Positions 26,705 to 35,897 of a stretch of DNA of 64,000 nucleotides are shown here, piece by piece. The DNA is taken from the NCBI RefSeq assembly GCF_004216695.1, contig NZ_SGXC01000001.1, positions 1,860,001 through 1,924,000 on the forward strand, in the 5' to 3' direction. Positions within the stretch are counted from its first letter, which is position 1, and the number at the start of each line of letters is the position of its first letter. Both the position numbers and the translations under genes were made by a program. This DNA comes from Pigmentiphaga kullae (GTDB taxonomy: Bacteria > Pseudomonadota > Gammaproteobacteria > Burkholderiales > Burkholderiaceae_B). The notes below the pieces were generated by a model. That model did no database searches, was not told the DNA's origin, and saw only the letters and a list, made by a program, of their open reading frames with translations.

Positions 26705-29700
26705 ATGACATTCACCGACGTCTTCGTCCGCCGCCCGGTCCTGGCCCTGGTGGTCAGCGCGCTGATCCTGCTGCTGGGCCTGTTGTCCCTGAGCCGGCTG
26801 CCGATCCGCCAGTATCCGCTGCTCGAGAGTTCCACCGTCACCATCACGACCGAATATCCCGGCGCCTCCGCCGAGCTGATGCAGGGCTTCGTCACGCAGC
26901 CCATCGCCCAGGCGGTGTCCTCGGTGGAAGGCATCGACTACCTGTCCTCGTCTTCGGTGCAGGGACGCAGCATCGTGACGGTGCGCATGGAGTTGAATCG
27001 CGATTCTACGCAGGCCCTGGCCGAGGTCATGGCCAAGGTCAACCAGGTGCGCTACCGCCTGCCCGAGCAGGCCTACGACCCGGTGATCGAGCGGTCGGCC
27101 GGCGAGTCCACCGACGTCGCCTATGTCGGCTTCGCCAGCGACACGCTGTCGATGCCGGCGCTGAGCGACTACGTGCGCCGGGTGGTGGAGCCGAAGTTCT
27201 CCGGCATCGAGGGCGTCGCCAAGGTCTCGGTCTATGGCGGGCAGCGGCTGGCGATGCGGCTGTGGCTGGACCCCGACAGGCTGGCAGGGCGGGGCCTGAC
27301 CGCGGCCGACGTGGCCGAGGCCGTGCGGCGCAACAACTACCAGGCGGCGCCGGGCAAGGTGAAGGGCATGTACGTGATCGCCAACGTGCGTGTCGATACC
27401 GATCTCATCAGTGTCGAGGAATTCCGCGACATGGTGGTCCACAGCGACGCCAACGGACTGGTGAGGCTGCGCGACGTCGGCACCGTGGAACTGGGCGCGG
27501 CCTCGACCGAGAGCAGCGCCACCATGGACGGCACGCCGGCGATCTTCGTGGGCCTGGCGTCCACGCCGTCCGGCAATCCGCTGGTGATCGTGGACGGCAT
27601 ACGCAAGCAACTGGCCGAGATCGACAAGACCCTGCCGCCGGGCGTGCACGCGCGGCTGGCGTTCGAGACCTCGCGCTTCATCAAGGCGTCCATCGACGAG
27701 GTGGTGCACACGCTGATCGAGGCGCTGGTCATCGTGGTGGCGGTGATCTTTCTGTGCCTGGGGTCGCTGCGCACGGTGCTGGTGCCGATCGCCACCATTC
27801 CGCTGTCCATGCTGGGCGCGGCGGCGCTGATGCTGGCGTTCGGCTTCAGCGTGAACCTGCTGACGCTGCTCGCCATGGTGCTGGCCATCGGGCTCGTGGT
27901 GGACGATGCCATCGTGGTGGTCGAGAACGTCCATCGCCACATCGAGGAAGGGCGCTCGCCCGCCGCGGCCGCGCTGATCGGCGCGCGCGAGGTGGCGGGC
28001 CCGGTCATCGCCATGACGCTGACCCTGGCGGCCGTGTATGCCCCCATCGGCCTGATGGGCGGGCTGACCGGCGCCCTGTTCAAGGAGTTCGCGTTCACGC
28101 TGGCGGGCTCGGTGGTGGTGTCCGGCGTGATCGCGCTGACGCTGTCTCCGGTGATGAGCTCCTTTCTGCTGCCCGCGCAGCAGAACGAAGGGCGCATGGC
28201 CCGGCTGGCCGAGCGTTTCTTCGGCGGCCTGACGCGCGGCTACGCAGCGGTGTTGCAACGTTCGCTGCGGCACCGCTGGGTGACGGGCACGCTGGCGCTG
28301 GCGGTCTGCGTGAGCCTGCCGGTGCTGTATTCGATGCCGCAGCGCGAACTGGCGCCGGTGGAGGACCAGGCCAGCGTGCTGACCGCGGTCAAGTCGCCGC
28401 AGTACGCCAACCTCGACTACGTCGAACACTTCTCGCGCAAGCTGGACGACGTCTACAAGAGTCTGCCCGAGACCACGGGCCGCTGGATCATCAACGGCAG
28501 CGACGGACTGGCGTCCAGCATAGGCGGCATCGACCTGTCGGCCTGGGGCGAGCGCGACCGTTCGGGAGCCGAGGTCCAGTCGGCGCTGCAGGCGGCCGTG
28601 AACGACGTCGAGGGCAGCAGCATCTTCGCGTTCCAGCTGCCTGCGCTGCCGGGCTCCACAGGCGGACTGCCGGTGCAGATGGTGCTGCGCAGCTCGCTGG
28701 ACTACCGCACCCTGTTCGATGTCATGGAGGACGTCAAGCAGCGTGCCCGGCAGAGCGGTCTGTTCGTGGTGGTGGACAGCGACCTCGACTACAACAATCC
28801 CGTCGTGCAGGTGAAAGTGGACCGTGCCAAGGCCAACAGCCTGGGCATAGGCATGCGCGACATCGGCGAATCGATGGCGGTGCTGGTGGGAGAGAACTAC
28901 ATCAACCGCTTCGGCCTGGACGGCCGTTCGTACGACGTGATCCCGCAAAGCACGCGCGAGCGGCGGCTTACGCCCGAGGCGCTCGCACTCCAGTACGTGC
29001 GCACCGCCGAGGGCGACCTCGTGCCGCTGTCATCGGTGGTCGCGGTGTCGATGCAGGTCGAGCCCAACAAGCTGACCCAGTTCGACCAGCAGAATTCGGC
29101 TACCTTCCAGGCCATTCCCGCGCCCGGCGTGACGCTGGGCGATGCGGTGGCCTTCCTGGAATCGGTGGCGGCGAGCCTGCCCGCGGACTTCAGCCACGAT
29201 TGGCAATCGGACGCCCGCCAGTACAAGCAGGAGGGCAATGCGCTGGCGCTGGCCTTCGCCGCGGCGCTGATCGTCATCTACCTGGTGCTGGCGGCCCAGT
29301 ACGAAAGCCTGATCGATCCGCTGGTCATCCTGATCACCGTGCCGCTGTCCATCTGCGGCGCGCTGATGCCGCTGGCGCTGGGCGGGGCCACGCTCAACAT
29401 CTATACGCAGATCGGGCTGGTGACGCTGATCGGCCTGATCAGCAAGCACGGCATCCTGATGGTGGAGTTCGCCAACGAACTGCGCGCCGCCGAAGGCCTG
29501 ACGCCTATCGAGGCCGTGCTGCGCGCCGCGCAGATCCGCCTGCGGCCCATCCTGATGACCACGGCCGCCATGGTGTTCGGGCTGCTGCCGCTGCTGGGCG
29601 CCTCCGGCGCGGGCGCGCAAAGCCGCTTCGGCCTGGGCATCGTCATCGTCTGCGGCATGGTGGTGGGCACGCTGTTCACCCTGTTCGTGCTGCCCACCGT

Positions 29701-29791
29701 CTATTCGCTGCTGGCCCGCGACCACGCCACCGGCGAAGCGCGCCGGCGTGAACTGGCCGAGGCCGGCGCCGCCGCGCCGCAGGCGCATTGA
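26705..29791 (+). CDS. RND multidrug efflux permease
   Basis: 1028 residues, the full HAE1-type length, with twelve membrane helices and two large periplasmic loops. The start FTDVFVRRPVLALVVSALIL is typical of MexI/MdtB-like pumps. The proton-relay pair is present in AIGLVVDDAIVVVENV near residues 394-409, and the repeat-half counterpart is LIGLISKHGILMVEFANELR. It captures drugs from the periplasm and inner leaflet and passes them to the outer-membrane channel, driven by protons. Substrates cannot be predicted. It sits between adaptor and channel genes in one operon. Confidence 0.96.
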   Translation: MTFTDVFVRRPVLALVVSALILLLGLLSLSRLPIRQYPLLESSTVTITTEYPGASAELMQGFVTQPIAQAVSSVEGIDYLSSSSVQGRSIVTVRMELNRDSTQALAEVMAKVNQVRYRLPEQAYDPVIERSAGESTDVAYVGFASDTLSMPALSDYVRRVVEPKFSGIEGVAKVSVYGGQRLAMRLWLDPDRLAGRGLTAADVAEAVRRNNYQAAPGKVKGMYVIANVRVDTDLISVEEFRDMVVHSDANGLVRLRDVGTVELGAASTESSATMDGTPAIFVGLASTPSGNPLVIVDGIRKQLAEIDKTLPPGVHARLAFETSRFIKASIDEVVHTLIEALVIVVAVIFLCLGSLRTVLVPIATIPLSMLGAAALMLAFGFSVNLLTLLAMVLAIGLVVDDAIVVVENVHRHIEEGRSPAAAALIGAREVAGPVIAMTLTLAAVYAPIGLMGGLTGALFKEFAFTLAGSVVVSGVIALTLSPVMSSFLLPAQQNEGRMARLAERFFGGLTRGYAAVLQRSLRHRWVTGTLALAVCVSLPVLYSMPQRELAPVEDQASVLTAVKSPQYANLDYVEHFSRKLDDVYKSLPETTGRWIINGSDGLASSIGGIDLSAWGERDRSGAEVQSALQAAVNDVEGSSIFAFQLPALPGSTGGLPVQMVLRSSLDYRTLFDVMEDVKQRARQSGLFVVVDSDLDYNNPVVQVKVDRAKANSLGIGMRDIGESMAVLVGENYINRFGLDGRSYDVIPQSTRERRLTPEALALQYVRTAEGDLVPLSSVVAVSMQVEPNKLTQFDQQNSATFQAIPAPGVTLGDAVAFLESVAASLPADFSHDWQSDARQYKQEGNALALAFAAALIVIYLVLAAQYESLIDPLVILITVPLSICGALMPLALGGATLNIYTQIGLVTLIGLISKHGILMVEFANELRAAEGLTPIEAVLRAAQIRLRPILMTTAAMVFGLLPLLGASGAGAQSRFGLGIVIVCGMVVGTLFTLFVLPTVYSLLARDHATGEARRRELAEAGAAAPQAH

Positions 29792-29801
29792 GGAGCATCG
29801 C

Positions 29802-31214
29802 ATGTACAAGCAACCTGTCATGCCCGCCATGCTGGCCATGGCGGCACTGATCGCCGGATGCGCCGTCGGGCCCCGCTACGAGGCGCCGCCGGTGGCTACG
29901 ATCGCGCTGGCCAGTCCCGAGCAGGCCCGGTTCTCCGCCCAACCTTCCGCGGCGCCCTGGTGGTCGTTCTTCGACGATCCCGCGCTGGAGCGCCTGATCG
30001 CCGCCGCGCTGGAACGCAACCACGATGTCCGCCAGGCCTATGCCAGCCTGCAAGGCGCGCGGGCGATGTACGACGAGCGCGAGCTGGATCGCTATCCCGC
30101 CGTGACCGCGCAGGCCGCCTGGCGCCGTGGCGTCCAGCAGCAGGCCATGGCCACGGGCGATCCCGAGCGCAAGCCCTTCGAGAACTTCCGCGCCGGGTTC
30201 GATGCGCAGTGGGAAATCGACCTGTTCGGCCGCCTGGCCCACCTGGCCGCGTCGGCCCAGGCACAGGCCGACGCGGCGCGGGCCGACCTGGACCGCGTGC
30301 GGCTGGCCATCGCCGCCGACGTCGCCCGCTATCACTACGAGTACCAGGGCTTGCAGCGCCGCCTGGAGGTCGCGCGGGCCCAGGCCGAGAGCTGGCGCCA
30401 GACGGTGCGGCTGGTGGACGCCAGCGTCCGCGCCGGCAGCGGACTGCGAGAGGACCTGGAGAACGCGCGCGCGAACCTGGCCCGCAGCGAGGCGGCCATC
30501 GCGCCGCTGTGGGCGGCCAGCCAGGAGACCCGCTACCGGCTGGACGTGCTGCTGGGGCGGCGGCCGGGCGAGACGGCCGTGCCGGCCGATGCCGGCGGGC
30601 AGGCCCCGCTGGTGGGCCGCCTGCCGCTGGGCGACGTCGACGCGCTGATCCGCAACCGGCCCGATGTGGTGCGCGCCGAAAGACTGCTTGCCGCCAGCAC
30701 CGAAAACGAGGGCGCGGCCACCGCCGACCTTTATCCGCGCGTGAGCCTGGGCGGGTTCATCGGCTTTTTCGCGCTGCGCGGCGGCGACCTCGGCGGCGCC
30801 GCGCGGGCGTTCGAAGTCGCGCCCACCGTCGACTGGCCGGCGTTCCGGCTGGGCAGCGCCCGCGCGCGGCTGCGCGCCGCGCACGCGCAGTCGACCGGCG
30901 CGCAGGCCCGCTACGAACAGACGCTGCTGCTGGCGCAGGAAGAGGTCGAGGGGGCATTGACGCGGCTGGCCCACCAGCAGGAACGCCTGGCGGCGCTGGC
31001 GCGGTCCGCGGCGCACGCGCGTTCGGGGCTGGAGATCGCCACGCGGCGCTATCGGGCCGGCGCGGGACCGTACCTGGCCGTGCTGGAGAACCAGCGCAGC
31101 TACTACCAGATCAGCCAGGAGGCCACGGAAGCGGAGACCGCCTCGTACGTGAACGCGGTGGCCTTGTACAAGGCCCTGGGCTGGGGTATGGGCGCAGCAG
31201 GAGAAAATTCATGA
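29802..31214 (+). CDS. outer-membrane efflux lipoprotein (NodT/OprM family)
   Basis: 470 residues from ATG 29802 with AGGAG eight bases upstream. The signal ends in the lipobox LIAGC, with lipidated Cys20. Two OEP repeats follow; WWSFFDDPALERLIAAALERN and GFDAQWEIDLFGRLAHLAAS are typical of the family, as is RNRPDVVRAERLLAASTENE-like text (IRNRPDVVRAERLLA). It forms the trimeric channel of the tripartite pump. Its stop codon overlaps the start of the next gene, an MFS transporter, by four bases. Confidence 0.95.
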   Translation: MYKQPVMPAMLAMAALIAGCAVGPRYEAPPVATIALASPEQARFSAQPSAAPWWSFFDDPALERLIAAALERNHDVRQAYASLQGARAMYDERELDRYPAVTAQAAWRRGVQQQAMATGDPERKPFENFRAGFDAQWEIDLFGRLAHLAASAQAQADAARADLDRVRLAIAADVARYHYEYQGLQRRLEVARAQAESWRQTVRLVDASVRAGSGLREDLENARANLARSEAAIAPLWAASQETRYRLDVLLGRRPGETAVPADAGGQAPLVGRLPLGDVDALIRNRPDVVRAERLLAASTENEGAATADLYPRVSLGGFIGFFALRGGDLGGAARAFEVAPTVDWPAFRLGSARARLRAAHAQSTGAQARYEQTLLLAQEEVEGALTRLAHQQERLAALARSAAHARSGLEIATRRYRAGAGPYLAVLENQRSYYQISQEATEAETASYVNAVALYKALGWGMGAAGENS

Positions 31215-32620
31215 GCGCATCGGCCTTGCCCGACGCTTCCTGGGGCGAACTGCTCCACGGCCGCAATGCGCTGCGGTCCATCGCGCTGGCCGGCGGCGTC
31301 GCGCTGCATGCCATCAACGTCTATGTCGTAACTACCATCCTGCCCAGCATGATCGCCGACATAGGCGGGCTGGAGTACTACGCCTGGAACACCTCGCTGT
31401 TCGTCGTCGCGTCCATCGTGGGGTCGGCGCTGTCGGCCCGGCTGCTGGAACTGCTGGGGCCTCGCGGCGCCTACCTGCTGGCGCTGGCCGCCTTTGCGGC
31501 GGGATCGGCATGGTGCGCGCTGGCCCCTTCCATGCCCAGCCTGCTGGCCGCCAGAACGGTGCAGGGCTTCGGCGGCGGCGTGCTGCTCGCGCTGAGCTAC
31601 GCGCTGATCCGCCAGGTGTTCGAGGCCCGCCTGTGGCCCCGGGCGATGGGGCTGGTGTCGGGCATGTGGGGCGTGGCGACGCTGTGCGGCCCCGCGGTGG
31701 GCGGACTGTTCGCCGGGGAAGGGCATTGGCGCTGGGCCTTCTGGTCGCTGATTCCGGTGGCCGCCGTGCTGGCCGCCATCGTGTCCGTCCAGTTGCCGGG
31801 CCGGACGCGGCCCGCGGGCGATGCCGGCATGTGTCCGCCTTACGCGACGATAGGCCTCCTGGTCGTGTCGGTGCTGGCCGTGTCCCTGGGCAGCCTGACC
31901 TCGAGCGCGCTATGGAACCTGGCCGGCGTCGCGGTGGGCTGCCTGCTGGCCGTGGGCATCGCGGCGATCGACCGGTGCGCCGCCGCGCGGCTGCTGCCGA
32001 CGGGCGCGTATTCGCTGTCGGCCCGGCTGGGCATGCTGTACGCGTTGATGAGCCTGCTGGTGGTCGGCATCACGACCGAGATCTTCGTGCCGTATTTCCT
32101 GCAGGTCATCCACGGCATGACGCCGCTGGCTGCGGGCTACCTGACCGCCGTCATGGCGGGGGGCTGGACGCTGGGTTCGGTGGGCAGCGCCGGCCGGCGC
32201 GGCACCGCGGCCGACCGGATGGTGCGCGCGGGTCCGTGGATCAGCCTGGCGGCGCTGGTGGCGCTGGCGGTCCTGACGCCGCGCGCCGGCTGGCTGGAAA
32301 GCGTGCCGGGCCTGGTGCTGTACTGCCTGGCGCTGGCCGGCGTGGGCCTGGGCATAGGCGTGGGCTGGCCGCATCTGCTGACACGGCTGTTCGTCGCGGC
32401 GCCCGCCGGGGAAGAAAACCTGGCGTCGGCCTCGATCACGACGGTGCAGCTGTACGCGATGTCGCTGGCTTCGGCGCTGGCCGGCATGGTGGCGAACGCG
32501 GCCGGGCTGGCCGATCCGGGTGGGGTGGCCGGCGCCCAGGGCGCCGCGCTCTGGCTGTTCGGCGCCTTCGCCGTGGCGCCCGCGCTGGCCGTGTTCCTGT
32601 CGCGCCGCGTGGCGGGCTGA
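31211..32620 (+). CDS. MFS transporter coupled to the RND operon
   Basis: 469 residues from ATG 31211, which overlaps the channel gene's stop (ATGA). Hydrophobic segments indicate 12-14 membrane helices. The first helix region reads ALHAINVYVVTTILPSMIADIGG, and the family motif between helices 2 and 3 is replaced by LSARLLELLGPRGAYLLAL; RTVQGFGGGVLLALSYALI is the usual fourth-helix stretch. It belongs to the drug/proton antiporter-like MFS group; substrate is unknown. Coupling to a full tripartite pump suggests it moves the same compound into the periplasm for RND export. Confidence 0.88.
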   Translation: MSASALPDASWGELLHGRNALRSIALAGGVALHAINVYVVTTILPSMIADIGGLEYYAWNTSLFVVASIVGSALSARLLELLGPRGAYLLALAAFAAGSAWCALAPSMPSLLAARTVQGFGGGVLLALSYALIRQVFEARLWPRAMGLVSGMWGVATLCGPAVGGLFAGEGHWRWAFWSLIPVAAVLAAIVSVQLPGRTRPAGDAGMCPPYATIGLLVVSVLAVSLGSLTSSALWNLAGVAVGCLLAVGIAAIDRCAAARLLPTGAYSLSARLGMLYALMSLLVVGITTEIFVPYFLQVIHGMTPLAAGYLTAVMAGGWTLGSVGSAGRRGTAADRMVRAGPWISLAALVALAVLTPRAGWLESVPGLVLYCLALAGVGLGIGVGWPHLLTRLFVAAPAGEENLASASITTVQLYAMSLASALAGMVANAAGLADPGGVAGAQGAALWLFGAFAVAPALAVFLSRRVAG

Positions 32621-32630
32621 AGCCGAACGG

Positions 32631-33059
32631 CTACGGAGGATTCAGTTCCGAGTCCTGCCACGGGTCGTAGCTGCCGAAGTGCCAGACGTAGCCTTCGGGA
32701 TCGGCGAGCGTATAGCCCTTGCCGCCGTAGTCCTCTTCCTGGATGGGGCGCACGATGCGGGCGCCGGCCTTGATGGCGGTGGCGTAGTGCGCATCGGGAT
32801 CGGCGACCACGACGTAGGGCGTCTGCGTCTGCCGGCCGCCGATGTCGGCCGGAAAGGCGGTGAGCTGGCGCATGAGTTCGCTCGTTCCCGAGCCCAGCAT
32901 GATCATGCCGTCTCCCAGAGTGAGCTGCGCGTGCGCGATCGTGCCACCTTCGCCCGGTACCACCAGGTGCTGGACAAAGCCGAACGCCTGGCAGAGCCAG
33001 TCGATGGCGGCGGGGGCGTCGCGATAGACCAGGCAGGGCATGATGGAGGTGCGTGTCAT
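32631..33059 (-). CDS. VOC/PhnB-like glyoxalase superfamily protein
   Basis: 142 residues from ATG 33059, preceded by AGGAG. Two beta-alpha-beta-beta-beta units are visible: the first with PCLVYRDAPAAIDWLCQAFG, the second with YVVVADPDAHYATAIKAGA, ending in YTLADPEGYVWHFGSY, where the Asp-Pro-Glu/Gly turn is characteristic. Members include resistance proteins and enzymes; the function here is unknown. It converges on the MFS gene with an 10-bp gap and follows the LysR regulator by 81 bp on the same strand. Confidence 0.85.
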   Translation of the reverse strand: MTRTSIMPCLVYRDAPAAIDWLCQAFGFVQHLVVPGEGGTIAHAQLTLGDGMIMLGSGTSELMRQLTAFPADIGGRQTQTPYVVVADPDAHYATAIKAGARIVRPIQEEDYGGKGYTLADPEGYVWHFGSYDPWQDSELNPP

Positions 33060-33140
33060 GAACGGTCTCCTGGAGCGGGAAAGCATGGGGGGCGTACGAA
33101 AACCGTAGCACGGCGCCCGCGTGGCGAACAAGGCGCCGCG

Positions 33141-34022
33141 TCAGGCCCGGGCTTCCAGCTCGACCGCCTGTTCGCGCATGTCGTCGATCAGCGCTGCCAG
33201 CACGGTTTCGTTGGCGTCGCGCGGGTGCGCGACCACGCCGATCTCGCGGAAGAAGGGCGGTCCGGGCAGCTCGACGATGCGCACCTGCCGGTCGGCGGCC
33301 GCGTCCACCAGCGCGCCCGGGATGACGGCGCAGCCCAGCCCCTCGCGGACCATGCGCAGGATGACGGCCGGTTCGTCCAGTTCCATGAATTCGTCCACGC
33401 CGCTCGAGAGGCGACGCAGGAACTGATCGACCAGATGTCCGCCATGCGACTTGCGGTTGTAGCGGATGAAGGGCAGCGCCGCCGCCACCGCCTGCCAGTC
33501 GCCCCGCGTCCCGCGCGGCGCGATGCCGACGTAGCGCTCGCGCATCAGCGCCGTCCACTTCAGGTGGCGGGGCAGGTTCAGGTTCGGCTTGATCAGCACG
33601 GCCAGGTCCAGTTCCTGCTCGTCCACCTGCGTCAGGAGCTGCGAGGACATGCCCGGCACGACGTTGACGTGCACGGCGGGCTGGGACAGCCGGAAGCGCC
33701 GCAGCGCGCCGGGCAGCAGCCCGGTCTGCGCCGTCGAGATCGCGCCCACGGTGATCGCCATCGGCGCCGGCTGCCGGCTGGCGCCGCGCATGGCCTGGTA
33801 GCGCTGCACGATGTGCTCGGCCTCGGGCAGCAGTTGGCGCCCGCGCTCGCTCAGGCGCACCGACTTGCCTGCCCGCTCGAACAGCAGGCAGCCCAGGTCT
33901 TCCTCCAGCCGCTTGATCTGGGTGCTGACGGCCGACTGGGTCAGCCCCAGGCGCGCGCCGGCGGCCGAGAAGGACGAGCCGCGGGCGGCGGCGATGAAGG
34001 TCTGGAGGTAGCGGATCACCAT
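33141..34022 (-). CDS. LysR family transcriptional regulator
   Basis: 293 residues. The N-terminal winged HTH has LQTFIAAARGSSFSAAGARL and TQSAVSTQIKRLEEDLG, positions 5-45, then the linker helix and a periplasmic-binding-protein-like effector domain from about 88 on. It is divergent from the small VOC gene at 34150-34572 across 127 bp, so it likely controls that gene and itself. An effector is not predictable. Two directly repeated AACTTTCGTT boxes lie in the shared promoter region. Confidence 0.92.
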   Translation of the reverse strand: MVIRYLQTFIAAARGSSFSAAGARLGLTQSAVSTQIKRLEEDLGCLLFERAGKSVRLSERGRQLLPEAEHIVQRYQAMRGASRQPAPMAITVGAISTAQTGLLPGALRRFRLSQPAVHVNVVPGMSSQLLTQVDEQELDLAVLIKPNLNLPRHLKWTALMRERYVGIAPRGTRGDWQAVAAALPFIRYNRKSHGGHLVDQFLRRLSSGVDEFMELDEPAVILRMVREGLGCAVIPGALVDAAADRQVRIVELPGPPFFREIGVVAHPRDANETVLAALIDDMREQAVELEARA

Positions 34023-34068
34023 GGGAACAGCGGGGAGTTAATAGAAAAAATCGATGGCAAGGCCGGGA

Positions 34069-34097
34069 AACTTTCGTTTCGCATCGGAACTTTCGTT
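34069..34097. promoter_or_regulatory. direct repeats in LysR/VOC intergenic region
   Basis: AACTTTCGTT occurs at 34069-34078 and again at 34088-34097, 19 bases apart, in the only intergenic space between the divergent LysR and VOC genes. Spacing near two helical turns fits two protein contacts on one face. Assignment to the LysR protein is inference. Confidence 0.4.
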
Positions 34098-34149
34098 CAA
34101 TACAATCATAGCCCGGGCCCGGATGGCGGGCCTGCACCGGAGTTTCCTC

Positions 34150-34572
34150 ATGGCTGGCATTCCCCTGTTCCACCTCGCTTTCCCCGTCGACGACCTGGCG
34201 CAGGCGCGGGCCTTCTATGGCGAGCTGCTCGGCTGTCCCGAGGGCCGCAGCTCCGACGCCTGGGTCGACTTCAACTTCCATGGCCACCAGATCGTGGCTC
34301 ACCTGTCGCCGGGCGAGGCCGGCACGCGCCATACCAGCGCGGTCGACGGCGACGACGTCCCCGTGCGCCACTTCGGCGCCATCCTGCCCATGGACGAATG
34401 GGAGGCCCTGGCCGAGAAGCTGCGCCAGGCCGGCACGCGGTTCGTGATCGAGCCGCACGTCCGCTTCAAGGGCGAAGTGGGCGAACAGGCTACTATGTTC
34501 TTTTTGGATCCTTCGGGCAACGCGCTCGAATTCAAGGCATTTGGCGACCTCGGCCAGGTGTTCGCGAAGTAG
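34150..34572 (+). CDS. VOC family protein (glyoxalase-like dioxygenase fold)
   Basis: 140 residues from ATG 34150. The first half has [20 protein letters not shown] with a His metal position near residue 8, and the second half ends [15 protein letters not shown], giving the Glu ligand near 131. Relatives include extradiol dioxygenases, glyoxalase I and fosfomycin-resistance enzymes. HxE-type metal binding looks intact, so enzyme activity is likely but the substrate is unknown. The divergent LysR gene is the probable regulator. A T-rich hairpin and an 87-bp repeat follow its stop. Confidence 0.88.
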   Translation: MAGIPLFHLAFPVDDLAQARAFYGELLGCPEGRSSDAWVDFNFHGHQIVAHLSPGEAGTRHTSAVDGDDVPVRHFGAILPMDEWEALAEKLRQAGTRFVIEPHVRFKGEVGEQATMFFLDPSGNALEFKAFGDLGQVFAK

Positions 34573-34603
34573 CCGGCAGGCGGCGCGATCCCGGCCAGGC
34601 CGG

Positions 34604-34690
34604 TTTTTCATCGCCGGGCCGCCCCAAGATGAAAAACGCCCCCTTGGGGGGCAGCGCCGCCGCGAAGCGGCAAGCGTGGGGGCATTTTTC
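34604..34690. repeat. 87-bp dispersed repeat, copy 2 (family 1)
   Basis: Direct repeat of 24676-24762 with 83 of 87 bases identical. It starts at the T tract of a CCGG/CCGG hairpin after the VOC gene and ends 14 bases before the DUF423 start, so it may provide the terminator for VOC. The two copies bracket 9.8 kb of efflux and VOC genes. Confidence 0.9.
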
Positions 34691-34703
34691 AAGGAAGCGC
34701 TGC

Positions 34704-35075
34704 ATGTTGTTATCTTCTCGAGTCCTGCTGGGGTGCGCCGCACCGATGGGCGCCGCCGGCGTCATGCTGGCCGCCATGGCCACGCACCTGACGGGAGGCG
34801 GCATCCTGTCCACCGCCGCGCTGTTCCTGCTGCTGCACGCCGCCGCCATCACCGGCCTGGCCGCCATGGTGCCCCACGTCCAGCGCGGCCGCACCGCCCT
34901 GATCGGCGCCGCGGCCCTCATCATCGCCGGCACGCTGCTGTTCTCCGTCGACCTGGCCCTGCGCCAGCTGGCCGGCATGAAACTGCTGGGCGGCACCGCC
35001 CCCTTCGGCGGCGGCGCCATGATCGTAGGCTGGCTGGGCGTCGCCATCGCCGCCCTCATGCCCAACCACCGCTGA
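34704..35075 (+). CDS. DUF423 family inner-membrane protein
   Basis: 123 residues from ATG 34704 with AAGGAAG upstream. Four hydrophobic segments fill the protein, and GAAGVMLAAMATHL, LLLHAAAITGLA, LFSVDLALRQLAG and TAPFGGGAMIVGWLGVAIAA match the YgdD/DUF423 family of small membrane proteins of unknown function. The usual motif, a Gly-rich third loop followed by a last helix, is present. It stands alone between two dispersed repeats. Confidence 0.85.
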   Translation: MLLSSRVLLGCAAPMGAAGVMLAAMATHLTGGGILSTAALFLLLHAAAITGLAAMVPHVQRGRTALIGAAALIIAGTLLFSVDLALRQLAGMKLLGGTAPFGGGAMIVGWLGVAIAALMPNHR

Positions 35076-35096
35076 CCCCCACCAGCCCGTTGGTTG

Positions 35097-35178
35097 CCAG
35101 GGCACAGCGGATCCGGCTCCGCCGGTCCGCCAGTGCCGCCCCCTCGAGGGGGCGCCCGAAGGGCGTAGGGGGTGGGCT
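35097..35178 (-). repeat. dispersed intergenic repeat, complete copy A (family 2)
   Basis: Read on the minus strand it starts AGCCCACCCCCTACGCCC, passes through a CCCCCTCGAGGGGG hairpin and the block GGACCGGCGGAGCCGGATCC, and ends near CCCTGG. Copy B at 45851-45930 shares this order, and 20222-20251 matches its first 30 bases exactly. It lies between convergent genes, where it may act as a transcription barrier. Confidence 0.8.
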
Positions 35179-35184
35179 TCCCTT

Positions 35185-35748
35185 TCAGGGCGTAGGGGGG
35201 GGAAACTTCTCCACCCAAGCCACGTACCGATCCACGAATCCCTGGATGAACTTGGCGCTGGCCTCGTTGGTGATCTTGCCTTCCGCGTCCACCAACCCGC
35301 CCGTGTACTGCACGAAAATGCTCGGCTGAGGCAGCACGGGCACGTCCAGCGCCGACAGCACCATGCGCAGGTGTTCCTGCGCCAGCGCGGTGCCGACCTG
35401 GCCGGGCGAGGCGCCCATGATGCCGGCGGGTGTGCCCGGCCACGAACTCTTGCCCCAGGGGCGCGAGCCCCAGTCCAGCGCGTTCTTGAGCACGCCGGAG
35501 TACGACCGGTTGTATTCCGGCGTGAAGAACAGCAGGCCGTCCACGGACTCCACCTGCTGCTTGAACGTGACGACGGACGCCGGCAGGGCGGTATCGAGAT
35601 CCTGGTTGTACAGGGGCAGGTCGCCGATGGCGATTTCTTCGGTCTGGAAGTGGGACGGCAGCAGTTTCGTCACCGCCTTCGCCAGTTGGCGGTTGAACGA
35701 TTCCTTGCGGAGACTGCCGATGATCACGCCGATCTTGGTGGTGCTCAT
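35185..35748 (-). CDS. NADPH-dependent FMN reductase
   Basis: 187 residues from ATG 35748. A flavodoxin-like fold: IGVIIGSLRKESFNRQLA binds the FMN phosphate near residues 6-23, and FFTPEYNRSYSGVLKNALDW near 75-94 is the family signature. Members reduce FMN or quinones and azo compounds using NADPH, often as part of oxidative-stress defence (ChrR/YieF-like). It is cytoplasmic and about the usual length. It is divergent from the phosphatase-family gene at 35898. Confidence 0.93.
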   Translation of the reverse strand: MSTTKIGVIIGSLRKESFNRQLAKAVTKLLPSHFQTEEIAIGDLPLYNQDLDTALPASVVTFKQQVESVDGLLFFTPEYNRSYSGVLKNALDWGSRPWGKSSWPGTPAGIMGASPGQVGTALAQEHLRMVLSALDVPVLPQPSIFVQYTGGLVDAEGKITNEASAKFIQGFVDRYVAWVEKFPPPTP

Positions 35749-35897
35749 GAAGATTCCCGGATCTGGATGCGAAAAGGGGATGCCGGAGCGCGGTGGCCAC
35801 GCGTGGCGGCCGGCCGCTCCGGAGCGGGGAACTGCCGATTCATGATAGCGCAGCGAATCCACTAGAATGTATCCCTTGTCCCATCTTGATGCTCACG

